Position numbers and translations under genes: made by a program. Below the pieces are notes generated by a model that was not told where the DNA came from, searched no databases, and was given only the letters and a program-made list of their open reading frames with translations. Positions 7,390-14,518 of a stretch of 64,000 bases of DNA are shown here, piece after piece (position 1 is the first letter of the stretch; each line of letters opens with the position of its first letter). The stretch is taken from NCBI GenBank assembly GCA_041490445.1, contig JBGPTF010000008.1, positions 62,001 to 126,000 on the forward strand, written 5' to 3'. The stretch comes from JBGPTF01 sp041490445 (GTDB lineage Bacteria; Acidobacteriota; Terriglobia; Acidiferrales; UBA7541).

Positions 7390-8395
7390 GAAGCTCCTCC
7401 GCAATGCGTACCGCATTCGTCGCCGCAAGCCGAAGATTATCCGCCGCGCCCCACATCCAGTAGCCGGCTTCGACGCCGGCATCGCGCTCGACACGGCCGA
7501 CCGCGATGCTGCTCTCCCCGGCGACGCTCACGTTCGTCGGCGCCGGCTCGCCCGCTGCCGTTCGTTTGATGCCCGCCGCCGCAAGAGCTTGCTCCATTTC
7601 GCCGGCAGGCCGGGGCGCCGGCAGGTCGAAGTAAACCGCGAAAGCATACCCGTAAAACACGGGTGCTTGCACGAGTTGAATCGCAGGCGCGGGTATGCGC
7701 CCCGCGAGGTAGCTGGCCACGTCTCGAGCGACAGCGGCGCGGACGTCTTCCAGTTTGACCTGACTGCCTGCACCGTAGCCAGTGAGGAGATTGAACGCGA
7801 CCTGGACGTCGAAGACGGGCTGTGCGATCTCGCGGAAGGAAAGCAGGTTGGTCGCCTGGCGTTCGAGTTCATACACGCCCGCCTGGTCGCGCTCGGAAAC
7901 CGGCGGGAAGAAAACGATCACAAGGCGCGCCGGGTGAAACGGAGCGAGCGCTGCGGCAAGGGTGCAGGCGATAATGACGGGAGTCGAAGGCGCGCAAATC
8001 AGCTTCGCGCGGGCTGGCGAGCCCGCCGGCGGGAGCAGCTTCGCCAGCGAAGGAATTCGCGCCAATGCCTCCGGCACTTCGGCAAGCGTCCCGGTCAGAT
8101 CGATGACGGTGGCCCCCACGCGCTGCGCTACGCGCCAGTGTTTCGCTGCTTCCACGGGATTGCCGGCGAAAAACGCGAACTGGGCGTGCACGAATTCGTC
8201 TTCTTCGATGGCGCGGATGAATGTGGGCTCGCCGCCGGCCTCGGTGAGAGTGCCGACCGCCTCGCTTTCGTCGAGCAGGATGAAGTCCGCCGCCGGGAAA
8301 TTGCGCTCCTCGAGGACCTGCTTCAGTTCTTTTCCGCGGAGAGTGGAGGCTCCCACAATGGCGACGCGGCACGGGGAGGGAGAAGGAGCCGGCAT
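7382..8395 (-). CDS. Aspartate-semialdehyde dehydrogenase homologue lacking catalytic residues (USG-1 like)
   Basis: 337 residues with the Asd/ArgC fold: N-terminal NAD(P)-binding VAIVGASTLRGKEL, then the dimerisation/catalytic domain. Where active Asd has ANPNCST, this protein has C134-A-P-S-T138-P-V, so the nucleophilic Cys aligns with Thr138. Where the family has the catalytic His in PVFRGHS, this one has PVFYGYA. Both key residues are therefore missing, which is also known for the USG-1 class of Asd paralogues. It is probably not the pathway enzyme; a true asd is expected elsewhere. It is transcribed with pssA/psd upstream (3 nt gap to pssA) and lptE downstream. Confidence 0.82.
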   Translation of the reverse strand: MPAPSPSPCRVAIVGASTLRGKELKQVLEERNFPAADFILLDESEAVGTLTEAGGEPTFIRAIEEDEFVHAQFAFFAGNPVEAAKHWRVAQRVGATVIDLTGTLAEVPEALARIPSLAKLLPPAGSPARAKLICAPSTPVIIACTLAAALAPFHPARLVIVFFPPVSERDQAGVYELERQATNLLSFREIAQPVFDVQVAFNLLTGYGAGSQVKLEDVRAAVARDVASYLAGRIPAPAIQLVQAPVFYGYAFAVYFDLPAPRPAGEMEQALAAAGIKRTAAGEPAPTNVSVAGESSIAVGRVERDAGVEAGYWMWGAADNLRLAATNAVRIAEELLV

Positions 8396-8398
8396 GAT

Positions 8399-9211
8399 TC
8401 AGGCAGGAGCCGAGACGTGGCGGTGCCGAACCATGCGAACAATCTGCTGGATCACGCCGGCGAGAACGTAAACTCCGGCCAACAGCAGCAGAGTGATCTG
8501 GGAAGTAAAGAAGAAGGCGCCGGCAATGATTGCAATCAAGACGAACGTCACCGACGGCTGCCGACGGGTCCACTGGATATCCTTGAAGCTGTAATAGCGC
8601 AAGCGGCTGACCATGAGGACGGCCAGGCCGAGCACCAGCACCAGCCAGAGTGACGACCAGCGCCAGTCGGTGATCGGCGAACGCACCGCGTGGACCACCG
8701 CGGCGATCATGCCCGCGGCAGGCGGCGTCGGAAGCCCCACGAAGTAGCGCATGCCGCCTGCCATCCCGTGGATATTGAACCGGGCCAGCCGCCAGGCGCA
8801 GCAAATCACGAAGGAGAAGCTGATCAACCAGCCAAGCTGGTAGACGTGATGCGCCTCGAGCGCATCGCTCGACAGCACTCCGCGAACACCCCAGGCAAAG
8901 GCAAGGAAGGCAGGCGCAATGCCGAAGCTGACGACGTCGGCGAGCGAATCGAGCTGCTTGCCGAACTCCGTGTTGGCACCCATGGCCCGTGCCACACGAC
9001 CGTCGAGCATGTCGAAGAGGATGGCAAAGCCGATCGCCTTGGCGGCGTTGTCCATGTCCACGTTGCCGCCCTTGAGCGTGGCCAATACCGCGTAGTAGCC
9101 GCAGAGAAGATTGGCGACGGTGAGAAAGCTGGGCAGGAGATAAATGCCGCGGCGCAACCGGTGGTTGCGGAAGCGGGACTGCTCCGCTGCCGTATCGGAT
9201 GGTTCGATCAT
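8399..9211 (-). CDS. pssA: CDP-diacylglycerol-serine O-phosphatidyltransferase
   Basis: 270 residues, polytopic membrane enzyme making phosphatidylserine from CDP-diacylglycerol and serine. The CDP-alcohol phosphotransferase signature is complete: D-G-R-V-A-R, then G, D and D at the expected spacing (DMLDGRVARAM ... FGKQLDSLADVVSFG). Around eight hydrophobic segments follow. The start at 9211 is fixed by a 4-nt ATGA overlap with the psd stop; an ATG at 9223 is an alternative. With psd it completes phosphatidylethanolamine synthesis. Confidence 0.94.
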   Translation of the reverse strand: MIEPSDTAAEQSRFRNHRLRRGIYLLPSFLTVANLLCGYYAVLATLKGGNVDMDNAAKAIGFAILFDMLDGRVARAMGANTEFGKQLDSLADVVSFGIAPAFLAFAWGVRGVLSSDALEAHHVYQLGWLISFSFVICCAWRLARFNIHGMAGGMRYFVGLPTPPAAGMIAAVVHAVRSPITDWRWSSLWLVLVLGLAVLMVSRLRYYSFKDIQWTRRQPSVTFVLIAIIAGAFFFTSQITLLLLAGVYVLAGVIQQIVRMVRHRHVSAPA

Positions 9212-9825
9212 GTCGCGGTCCATCTTGCCAGCACGCTCGCTCCGCCGGAAACTTTCTGGCCGCGCCGCACGGTGATTTCCGCCGCGGGCGGCAGCCAGAC
9301 ATCCACGCGCGAGCCGAAGCGGATCATGCCCACACGCTCGCCGCGCGCCACCACGTCGCCTTCCCTTTTCCAGCAAATCACGCGGCGCGCAATCCAGCCG
9401 GCGATCTGCTTGAACACCATTTCACCCGCAGGAGTCGCGAGGCGAATCACGTTCTGCTCGTTTTCCGCCGAGGCGCGCGCGCGCAGCGCGGCGTAGAAGC
9501 GCCCGGGGCGATATTCGACTCGCCGGATCGTTCCCGCCGACGGCGCGCGGTTCACATGCACGTCCCACACCGAGAGAAAAATACTGACGCGGCGGCCCGG
9601 CTTGCCTTCGAACGCTTCCTCGACAATCTCGACAACGCGGCCGTCGGCTGGTGAAACGACCGCGCCGGGCTCCGACGGGATCGCGCGCTCCGGGTCGCGA
9701 AAAAAGTACAGCACGAATAGGCCGAGAAAAATCAGGAGCGCCGCAGGCCACTTCCAGCCGGGAAGGAGTGCGAGCAGGCCCAGCGCAAGCGGCGGAAGCG
9801 CGAACTTATAACCATCCTTGACCAT
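9208..9825 (-). CDS. psd: Phosphatidylserine decarboxylase, short (archaeal-type) form
   Basis: 205 residues. Two N-terminal membrane segments, then YFFRDPER, SPADGRV and VWDVHVNRAP, all typical of Psd. The self-cleavage site is present as IRFGSRVDV: Gly-Ser cleavage yields the pyruvoyl prosthetic group. The short length without the long proteobacterial N-terminus marks the PSD-A class. Converts phosphatidylserine to phosphatidylethanolamine directly after PssA, with which it overlaps by 4 nt. It is the first gene of the psd-pssA-Asd homologue-lptE-holA run. Confidence 0.94.
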   Translation of the reverse strand: MVKDGYKFALPPLALGLLALLPGWKWPAALLIFLGLFVLYFFRDPERAIPSEPGAVVSPADGRVVEIVEEAFEGKPGRRVSIFLSVWDVHVNRAPSAGTIRRVEYRPGRFYAALRARASAENEQNVIRLATPAGEMVFKQIAGWIARRVICWKREGDVVARGERVGMIRFGSRVDVWLPPAAEITVRRGQKVSGGASVLARWTAT

Positions 9826-9905
9826 CCGCGGCGATCAACTCCCCTCGAGGGCCCGGCGAAACAGACGCCCATTGTACGACAGATTCGCTCGCGCCCGGGG
9901 GCGGA

Positions 9906-10142
9906 TCAGAGGCCGTTCGAGCCCTGCCGATGCCTCGCGATGAGTTGCTCCATGCGGTCCTTCACGCGGAGCTTCAGTTTCTTGAGTGTGATTTCCAGGA
10001 TCAGATCCTCTGAACTCAGGTAGGGTTGCCGCCGAATCTGTTCGAGTTGCGATTCGTATAAGGAGTGCTCTTGAATCAGTTTTTGAAATTCCGCATCTTG
10101 GGACATCAGGCCGTTCGGAAAATCCTGAGCCGGGATGGGCAT
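9906..10142 (-). CDS. DUF465 (YdcH-like) small protein
   Basis: 78 residues, helical hairpin typical of DUF465: FQKLIQEHSLYESQLEQI and a basic second helix EITLKKLKLRVKDRMEQLIARH. Function unknown in the family. Short intergenic spaces on both sides (80 nt to psd) suggest a separate small transcript. Confidence 0.82.
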   Translation of the reverse strand: MPIPAQDFPNGLMSQDAEFQKLIQEHSLYESQLEQIRRQPYLSSEDLILEITLKKLKLRVKDRMEQLIARHRQGSNGL

Positions 10143-10164
10143 CCGTTCCCTCCTGAATGGGGCG

Positions 10165-10301
10165 GCGTGTTCACATGACTGTCATTTTTAACACAGCCGG
10201 CGGCGGCTGCCAAGGGGAAGGCGCAAATGACGGTGTGGGCTAACCGAGTGGCGGGCGGCGGAAGAGTCGCGCGGGTCCGACAGCGTGAAAGGTAGGAAGA
10301 C
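10165..10301. repeat. Left copies of two imperfect direct repeats around the RHS fragment
   Basis: Repeat X (10165-10229) matches 10927-10991 at 53 of 65 positions, with identical core CAAGGGGAAGGCGCA. Repeat Y (10259-10301) matches 10862-10904, with identical core GAAAGGTAGGAAG. Order is X-Y on this side and Y-X on the other, all in direct orientation. Confidence 0.7.
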
Positions 10302-10851
10302 GCCAGGCGAAGGAACCCTCATAGTAGTACACGTTGCTGCTCGCGTCCCGCCGCGCGATCCGCTGCCCGCCGAAATAAACATATTCATTCGTGATGTTCC
10401 CGCTCAGGTCCGACTCGTCGAGCACCGCGCTGTCCATTCCATACCAGTAGAGTTTTCCGTTGGATTTCTTCACGCGATTTCCGAGCCCGTCGTAGTTGTA
10501 CGTGACCCCGGCCGCGGCCTTCATCTCGCTCTCCGCGTTCCAGGTATAGCTGAAGCTGCCGTCGGCCGTCACGTTGCCTGCGAGGTCGTAAGAAAAGCCG
10601 GTGGTATTGACCCGGTTCTTGGCGTCCACCGCGATGCTGAGCATCGGCGCCGTGCACTGCGTCACCGACGCCGCCGTCAGATTCGCCCAGGTGTCGTAAG
10701 TGAAGCTCAGTCCCCAGCAGTTCCCGCCCGTCGTGGACTGCGTTTGCGCCGTTTTGATCCGGTTGAGCTGGTCGTAGGTGAAATTCTGCGAGCGGGTCGT
10801 GTCCAGGTTGTTCGTCACGGAAACCACGTTGCCGTTGTCCGACGCGCCCAT
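10240..10851 (-). pseudogene. RHS/YD-repeat protein remnant
   Basis: An open frame of 203 codons reading as the late part of an RHS-type wall or toxin-delivery protein: NFTYDQLNRI, FTYDTWANLTAA, FSYDLAGNVTADG, YNYDGLGNRVKK, EYVYFGGQRIARRDASSNVYYYEG are YD-repeat units. It has no signal sequence and no long beta-cage, and it ends right after YYYEG, where full proteins continue to the DHLGS region and toxin tip. RHS proteins usually exceed 1000 residues, so this is a fragment. The C-terminal residues and the bases just upstream of the start are the two copies of repeat Y. Confidence 0.72.
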
Positions 10852-10861
10852 ACGATCAGAT

Positions 10862-10991
10862 CAGAAGACTCGTGCGGGTGAGGCAGCGCGAAAGGTAGGA
10901 AGGCACAAGCGCCCAACTTGGGGGCAGCGTGCTCGCATAGCTGCAATGTTCAACACAGCTGGTGGCGGCGGCCAAGGGGAAGGCGCAGATG
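10862..10991. repeat. Right copies of the repeats around the RHS fragment
   Basis: Y copy at 10862-10904 and X copy at 10927-10991; partners at 10259-10301 and 10165-10229. The 156-nt interval between the RHS fragment and rimI holds nothing else recognisable. Confidence 0.7.
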
Positions 10992-11008
10992 CTGAGGCAC
11001 TGTAAGGA

Positions 11009-11458
11009 TCAATCCAGGGAGCGGGTGAGGACGAGGGCGTCTTCGACGGGATCGGAGTAGTAGTTCGCACGCCGGCCGGAGCCGAAAAAACCCTGGCGTT
11101 CATAGAAGAGGATGGCGGCGATGTTGGAATCGCGGACTTCGAGGAAGGCGCGACGGGCGCCCGCGTCTTTGGCCGCCGAGAGCGCCTCGTCAAGGAGGAG
11201 CGTCGCCGCGCCACGGCGCCGCGCTTCAAGCACGATGGCGAGGTTCAGGATTTCGACTTCGTCGGCGACGCGCCGCGCGACGAGAAAGCCGATGAGACCA
11301 GGTTCAGATTCCGCCACCCAGCCGGAAAAATCTCCCTGCGCGACACGCTCGTAATCCGCGCGCGACCACCGCGCCGTTTCCGGGCTGGCCGATTGAATCG
11401 CCAGCACCGCATCGAGATCGCGCAGTTCGAGCTGGCGGATGTTCACCGGCCTTTCCAA
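11009..11458 (-). CDS. rimI: Ribosomal protein S18-alanine N-acetyltransferase
   Basis: 149-residue GNAT acetyltransferase. Acetyl-CoA binding block A is visible as LAIVLEARRRGAATLLLDEAL (the R/Q-x-x-G-x-A loop reads RRRGAA), followed by FLEVRDSNIAAILFYERQGF, the strand-helix pair characteristic of RimI. It overlaps tsaB by 16 nt, the well-known tsaB-rimI arrangement, which favours RimI over a generic GNAT. The function is N-terminal acetylation of S18 in model bacteria. Confidence 0.88.
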   Translation of the reverse strand: MERPVNIRQLELRDLDAVLAIQSASPETARWSRADYERVAQGDFSGWVAESEPGLIGFLVARRVADEVEILNLAIVLEARRRGAATLLLDEALSAAKDAGARRAFLEVRDSNIAAILFYERQGFFGSGRRANYYSDPVEDALVLTRSLD

Positions 11459-12138
11459 TGGAGTTCGGCGTCGGAGCGGCGAATGTAATTAGCGTCGAGG
11501 TGCAGCGCGTCCACGAGTTTGCCGCGGCGCGCCTGGGCCAGCCCGAGCCGGCCAATCACGGGCGCGAGCACGGTCGAGACTTGCTCGACAGTTTTGCAGC
11601 GAAAGGGCGAAGCCGCGAGCGGTTCGGCGAGAACTTCGGGGGTCGGAGTGACGAAAACAAGCTCCGCATCGCGCGAGCGTGCTGCAAGCGATTCGAGGAA
11701 CTCGCCGGGCGCCATAACACATTCCTCGCCCCGAAGTTCGAGGCCGGCGGCACCGCGCGCATATACCCCGGCGTAAATCTGTCCGCGGCGGGCGTCAATC
11801 ACGGGCACGAGCACTGGCGCGGAAGAATGGGCTTGCGCCGCGACGGCTTCCAGGCCGCTCACGGCTGCAATCGGCTTCTGATAAACCTCGGCCCAGCCCT
11901 TGACCGCCGCCAGGCCGACGCGCAATCCCGTAAACGAGCCGGGGCCCGCGGTGACCGCGAAAACGTCGAATTGCGCTATTTCCAGCGAGAGTTCGCGGAG
12001 GAGAAACTCGAGATGGCGGAACATCCGCGAGGAATACGTCTCTTCGACCCAGGAAGAAACGACGCCGAGGACGCGGTCATCGCGCAGAACTGCCAGGCTG
12101 CCCGCCTGCGTGCTGGTATCAACGGAGAGAAGGAGCAC
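11443..12138 (-). CDS. tsaB: tRNA threonylcarbamoyladenosine biosynthesis protein TsaB
   Basis: 231 residues of the ASKHA fold: LLLSVDTSTQAGSLAVL at the N-terminus, FAVTAGPGSFTGLRVGLAAVKGWAE in the middle, both diagnostic of TsaB. It partners TsaD and TsaE in making t6A at position 37 of ANN-decoding tRNAs. Followed by rimI with overlap. The start ATG faces carD divergently, 150 nt away. Confidence 0.95.
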   Translation of the reverse strand: MLLLSVDTSTQAGSLAVLRDDRVLGVVSSWVEETYSSRMFRHLEFLLRELSLEIAQFDVFAVTAGPGSFTGLRVGLAAVKGWAEVYQKPIAAVSGLEAVAAQAHSSAPVLVPVIDARRGQIYAGVYARGAAGLELRGEECVMAPGEFLESLAARSRDAELVFVTPTPEVLAEPLAASPFRCKTVEQVSTVLAPVIGRLGLAQARRGKLVDALHLDANYIRRSDAELHWKGR

Positions 12139-12228
12139 GGGGGCATTCTAGCGCAATCCGCTGGCCAAAACCCCCTCGGAAAGCATTCTAGCGCCAAGAT
12201 TTAATCTCTTTTAAAGTGATGTAATTCC

Positions 12229-12257
12229 TTGACGCCCGCGCTCTATGTACCTAAAAT
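12229..12257 (+). promoter_or_regulatory. Sigma-70 promoter for carD
   Basis: TTGACG (12229-12234), 17-nt spacer, TAAAAT (12252-12257): a near-consensus pair. Start expected near 12264, giving a leader of about 25 nt to the carD ATG at 12289. Confidence 0.72.
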
Positions 12258-12288
12258 GGAAACATCAGGCTGGGGGTGAATTCCACCA

Positions 12289-12816
12289 ATGGAATTTAAG
12301 CTTGGCGAAAAGGTTGTTTATCCCAATCACGGTGTAGGCGTAATCGAACAAATTAGTTACGGATACTTGAACGGGCGCTCGGAGCGGTATTACATGCTGC
12401 GCATCGCTTCGAGCGGCCTGAAGGTGATGGTGCCGCAGTCAAACATCGACAACGTCGGGTTGCGGCCCGTCATTCGCACCCAGGAAGCCACGCAAGTTTT
12501 CGCCTATCTCGAGAAGGGCCGTTCCAATTCCCCTCACGACTGGAAGCACCGCTTCAAGGAGAACTCGGAGCGCATGCGCACCGGTTCGTTGATGGAGGTT
12601 GCCACAGTCCTGAAGGGGCTGGTCTCCCTGAGCCGGACCAAGCCGCTCTCCTTCCGCGAAAAGAAAATGCTCGATCGCGCCAAGTTCCTGCTCGTCAGCG
12701 AGCTGGCCACGGTGCGCAATACGTCCGAGCAGGCGGTCGAAGGCAGCGTCGTCAAGGCTCTGGCGAAGGCGAAACTGCACATGCCCGAGGCACTCGAGCA
12801 AGCGCAAGCAGACTAA
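12289..12816 (+). CDS. carD: CarD family transcriptional regulator
   Basis: 175 residues. The N-terminal Tudor-like RNA-polymerase interacting domain reads FKLGEKVVYPNHGVGVIEQI and YYMLRIASSGLKVMVP. The helical C-terminal DNA-binding domain has the WKHRFKENSERMRTGSLMEVATVLKGL block. CarD binds the RNA polymerase beta subunit and stabilises open complexes at rRNA and other promoters. The gene is driven by a strong promoter and followed by a hairpin terminator, so it is probably monocistronic. Confidence 0.95.
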   Translation: MEFKLGEKVVYPNHGVGVIEQISYGYLNGRSERYYMLRIASSGLKVMVPQSNIDNVGLRPVIRTQEATQVFAYLEKGRSNSPHDWKHRFKENSERMRTGSLMEVATVLKGLVSLSRTKPLSFREKKMLDRAKFLLVSELATVRNTSEQAVEGSVVKALAKAKLHMPEALEQAQAD

Positions 12817-12848
12817 CCGCACTAGAAATCCACCGGAAATCAATGGCC

Positions 12849-12870
12849 CACCACACCTCACGGTGTGGTG
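12849..12870. terminator. Hairpin between convergent carD and hyuB
   Basis: CACCACACC (12849-12857) pairs perfectly with GGTGTGGTG (12862-12870) around a 4-nt loop. It lies 32 nt after the carD stop and 15 nt before the end of hyuB. No U-tract, so it could act bidirectionally or just stabilise 3' ends. Confidence 0.5.
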
Positions 12871-12885
12871 TGTCCGCGAGCGGAT

Positions 12886-14484
12886 TTAATCCGTGGGGTC
12901 TATATTCCGGCGGGATTTCGGTTTGCCCCAGCCGCCGCCACCAGGGGATTCAATCCGCATGACGGCGCCGGCAGGCGCGTAAAACGTGCATTTCGAGGGC
13001 AACTGGCGCGCCCGGCCGTTGACGATCAAGGAGTCTTTCCCTTTCGCGCCGGGTTTCCCGCCAGCCAAACCATACGGCCCGAAACGACGGCGGTCGCAGA
13101 GCAGACCAACCTGCATTTCTGTTAACAACTCCAGTTCCCGGATCACACCTTCGCCGCCGCGAAATTGTCCCGCCCCGCCCGAGCCTCGGCGGAGGCTGTA
13201 GCGGCGAACGCGGACGGGACAAGTGTGTTCGAGTACCTCGACGGGGGTGTTCAGGGAATTGGTCATGTGGCAGTGGATGCCGCTGATGCCGTCCTTGCCA
13301 GGCCGCGCGCCCATGCCGCCTGCAATCGTCTCGTAATACGCAAACGGCGCGCCGCCGCGTCGCGGGTCGGATCCTCCCATCGTGAAATTGTTCATGGTGC
13401 CCTGGCTCGCGGCGGGGATGCGCTGCGGGATGGCGAGCGCAAGCGCGCGTAACAGCGTATCCACCATGCGCTGCGAAGTCTCGACGTTGCCACCGGCAAC
13501 GGCAGCCGGGGGGCGCGCGTTGACGATGGTTCCCTCCGGCGCGATCACACGGATCGGGCGCATCAGGCCGGAGGTGGCTGGGACCTGCTCATCGAGCAGG
13601 CATCGGAAGACATAGAACACGGCGGATTCCGCAATCGCCCGCACGGCGTTGACGCTGCCGGCGCATTGCGGCGCGGAGCCGGTGAAATCCACCTCCGCCC
13701 GGTCGCCGCGCAGCCGCAGCGTGACGGCAATCCGCAGAGGGTGATCGGTGATGCCGTCGTCGTCCAGGCAGTCGGCGCCGCGATAGGCTCCGCGGGGAAT
13801 CTCGCGAAGGACCGCGCGCATCATGCGCTCGGAGTATTCGAGCAGGTGGCGCTCGTAGGATTCGACCTCGCGACGACCGTACTTCGCGACGATTTCGGCC
13901 AAGCGACGCTCGCCGATGCGGCAGGCGGCGATCTGCGCGGTGAGGTCGCCCTCGCGCTCGAGCGGAGTCCGGACGTTGTAGAGCACCAGTTGCATCACGT
14001 CGCGCGAGACGCGCCCGCGTTCGAGGATCTTGACCGGCGGGATGCGCAGCCCTTCCTGGAAAATTTCACGCGAGAGGCCCATCGAGCCGGCCTGCGCGCC
14101 GCCGACGTCTGCATGGTGCGCGCGGTTTGCGACGTAGAACATCGGCTTGCGCGCGCCCCGGAGATACACCGGCATCACCATCGTCAGATCTGGCAGGTGC
14201 GTGCCGCCGGCATAGGGATCGTTCAACAGAGCGACATCGCCGGGCGCGAGGTCGAACGCCTGCCGCGCCGCCGCCACCGACATGGGCATCGAGCCGAGGT
14301 GCACGGGCATGTGATCGCCCATCGCAAGAACTTCGCCCGCCGCGTCGAACACCGCGCAGGAGTAGTCGCGGCGCTCCTTGATGTTCGGCGAGAAGGCGAC
14401 GCGGCGCAGCGCGCCGCCCATTTCTTCCGCGACTGAATGGAAGAGGTTTTTGAAGATTTCGAGCAGCGTTGGATCGAAATTCAT
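12886..14484 (-). CDS. hyuB: Hydantoinase B / oxoprolinase subunit B family protein
   Basis: 532 residues, full length for HyuB. N-terminal LLEIFKNLFHSVAEEMGGALRRVAFSPNIKERRDYSCAVFD, then GDHMPVHLGSM, LNDPYAGGTHLPDLT and the C-terminal RRGSGGAGQFRGGEG block are the family signatures. With HyuA it forms an ATP-dependent amidohydrolase or carboxylase; family members act on 5-oxoproline, N-methylhydantoin or acetone/acetophenone, and the substrate cannot be read from sequence. Lies 34 nt after hyuA in the same operon. Confidence 0.9.
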   Translation of the reverse strand: MNFDPTLLEIFKNLFHSVAEEMGGALRRVAFSPNIKERRDYSCAVFDAAGEVLAMGDHMPVHLGSMPMSVAAARQAFDLAPGDVALLNDPYAGGTHLPDLTMVMPVYLRGARKPMFYVANRAHHADVGGAQAGSMGLSREIFQEGLRIPPVKILERGRVSRDVMQLVLYNVRTPLEREGDLTAQIAACRIGERRLAEIVAKYGRREVESYERHLLEYSERMMRAVLREIPRGAYRGADCLDDDGITDHPLRIAVTLRLRGDRAEVDFTGSAPQCAGSVNAVRAIAESAVFYVFRCLLDEQVPATSGLMRPIRVIAPEGTIVNARPPAAVAGGNVETSQRMVDTLLRALALAIPQRIPAASQGTMNNFTMGGSDPRRGGAPFAYYETIAGGMGARPGKDGISGIHCHMTNSLNTPVEVLEHTCPVRVRRYSLRRGSGGAGQFRGGEGVIRELELLTEMQVGLLCDRRRFGPYGLAGGKPGAKGKDSLIVNGRARQLPSKCTFYAPAGAVMRIESPGGGGWGKPKSRRNIDPTD

Positions 14485-14518
14485 TTCACCACTCCGAAGA
14501 CCGGAGACGACACCGCTT

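Noticed and set aside
10861..11229. Minus-strand frame rich in Arg/Ser between the RHS remnant and rimI
   Set aside because: It overlaps rimI in another frame, has no motif, and its end is simply repeat Y.
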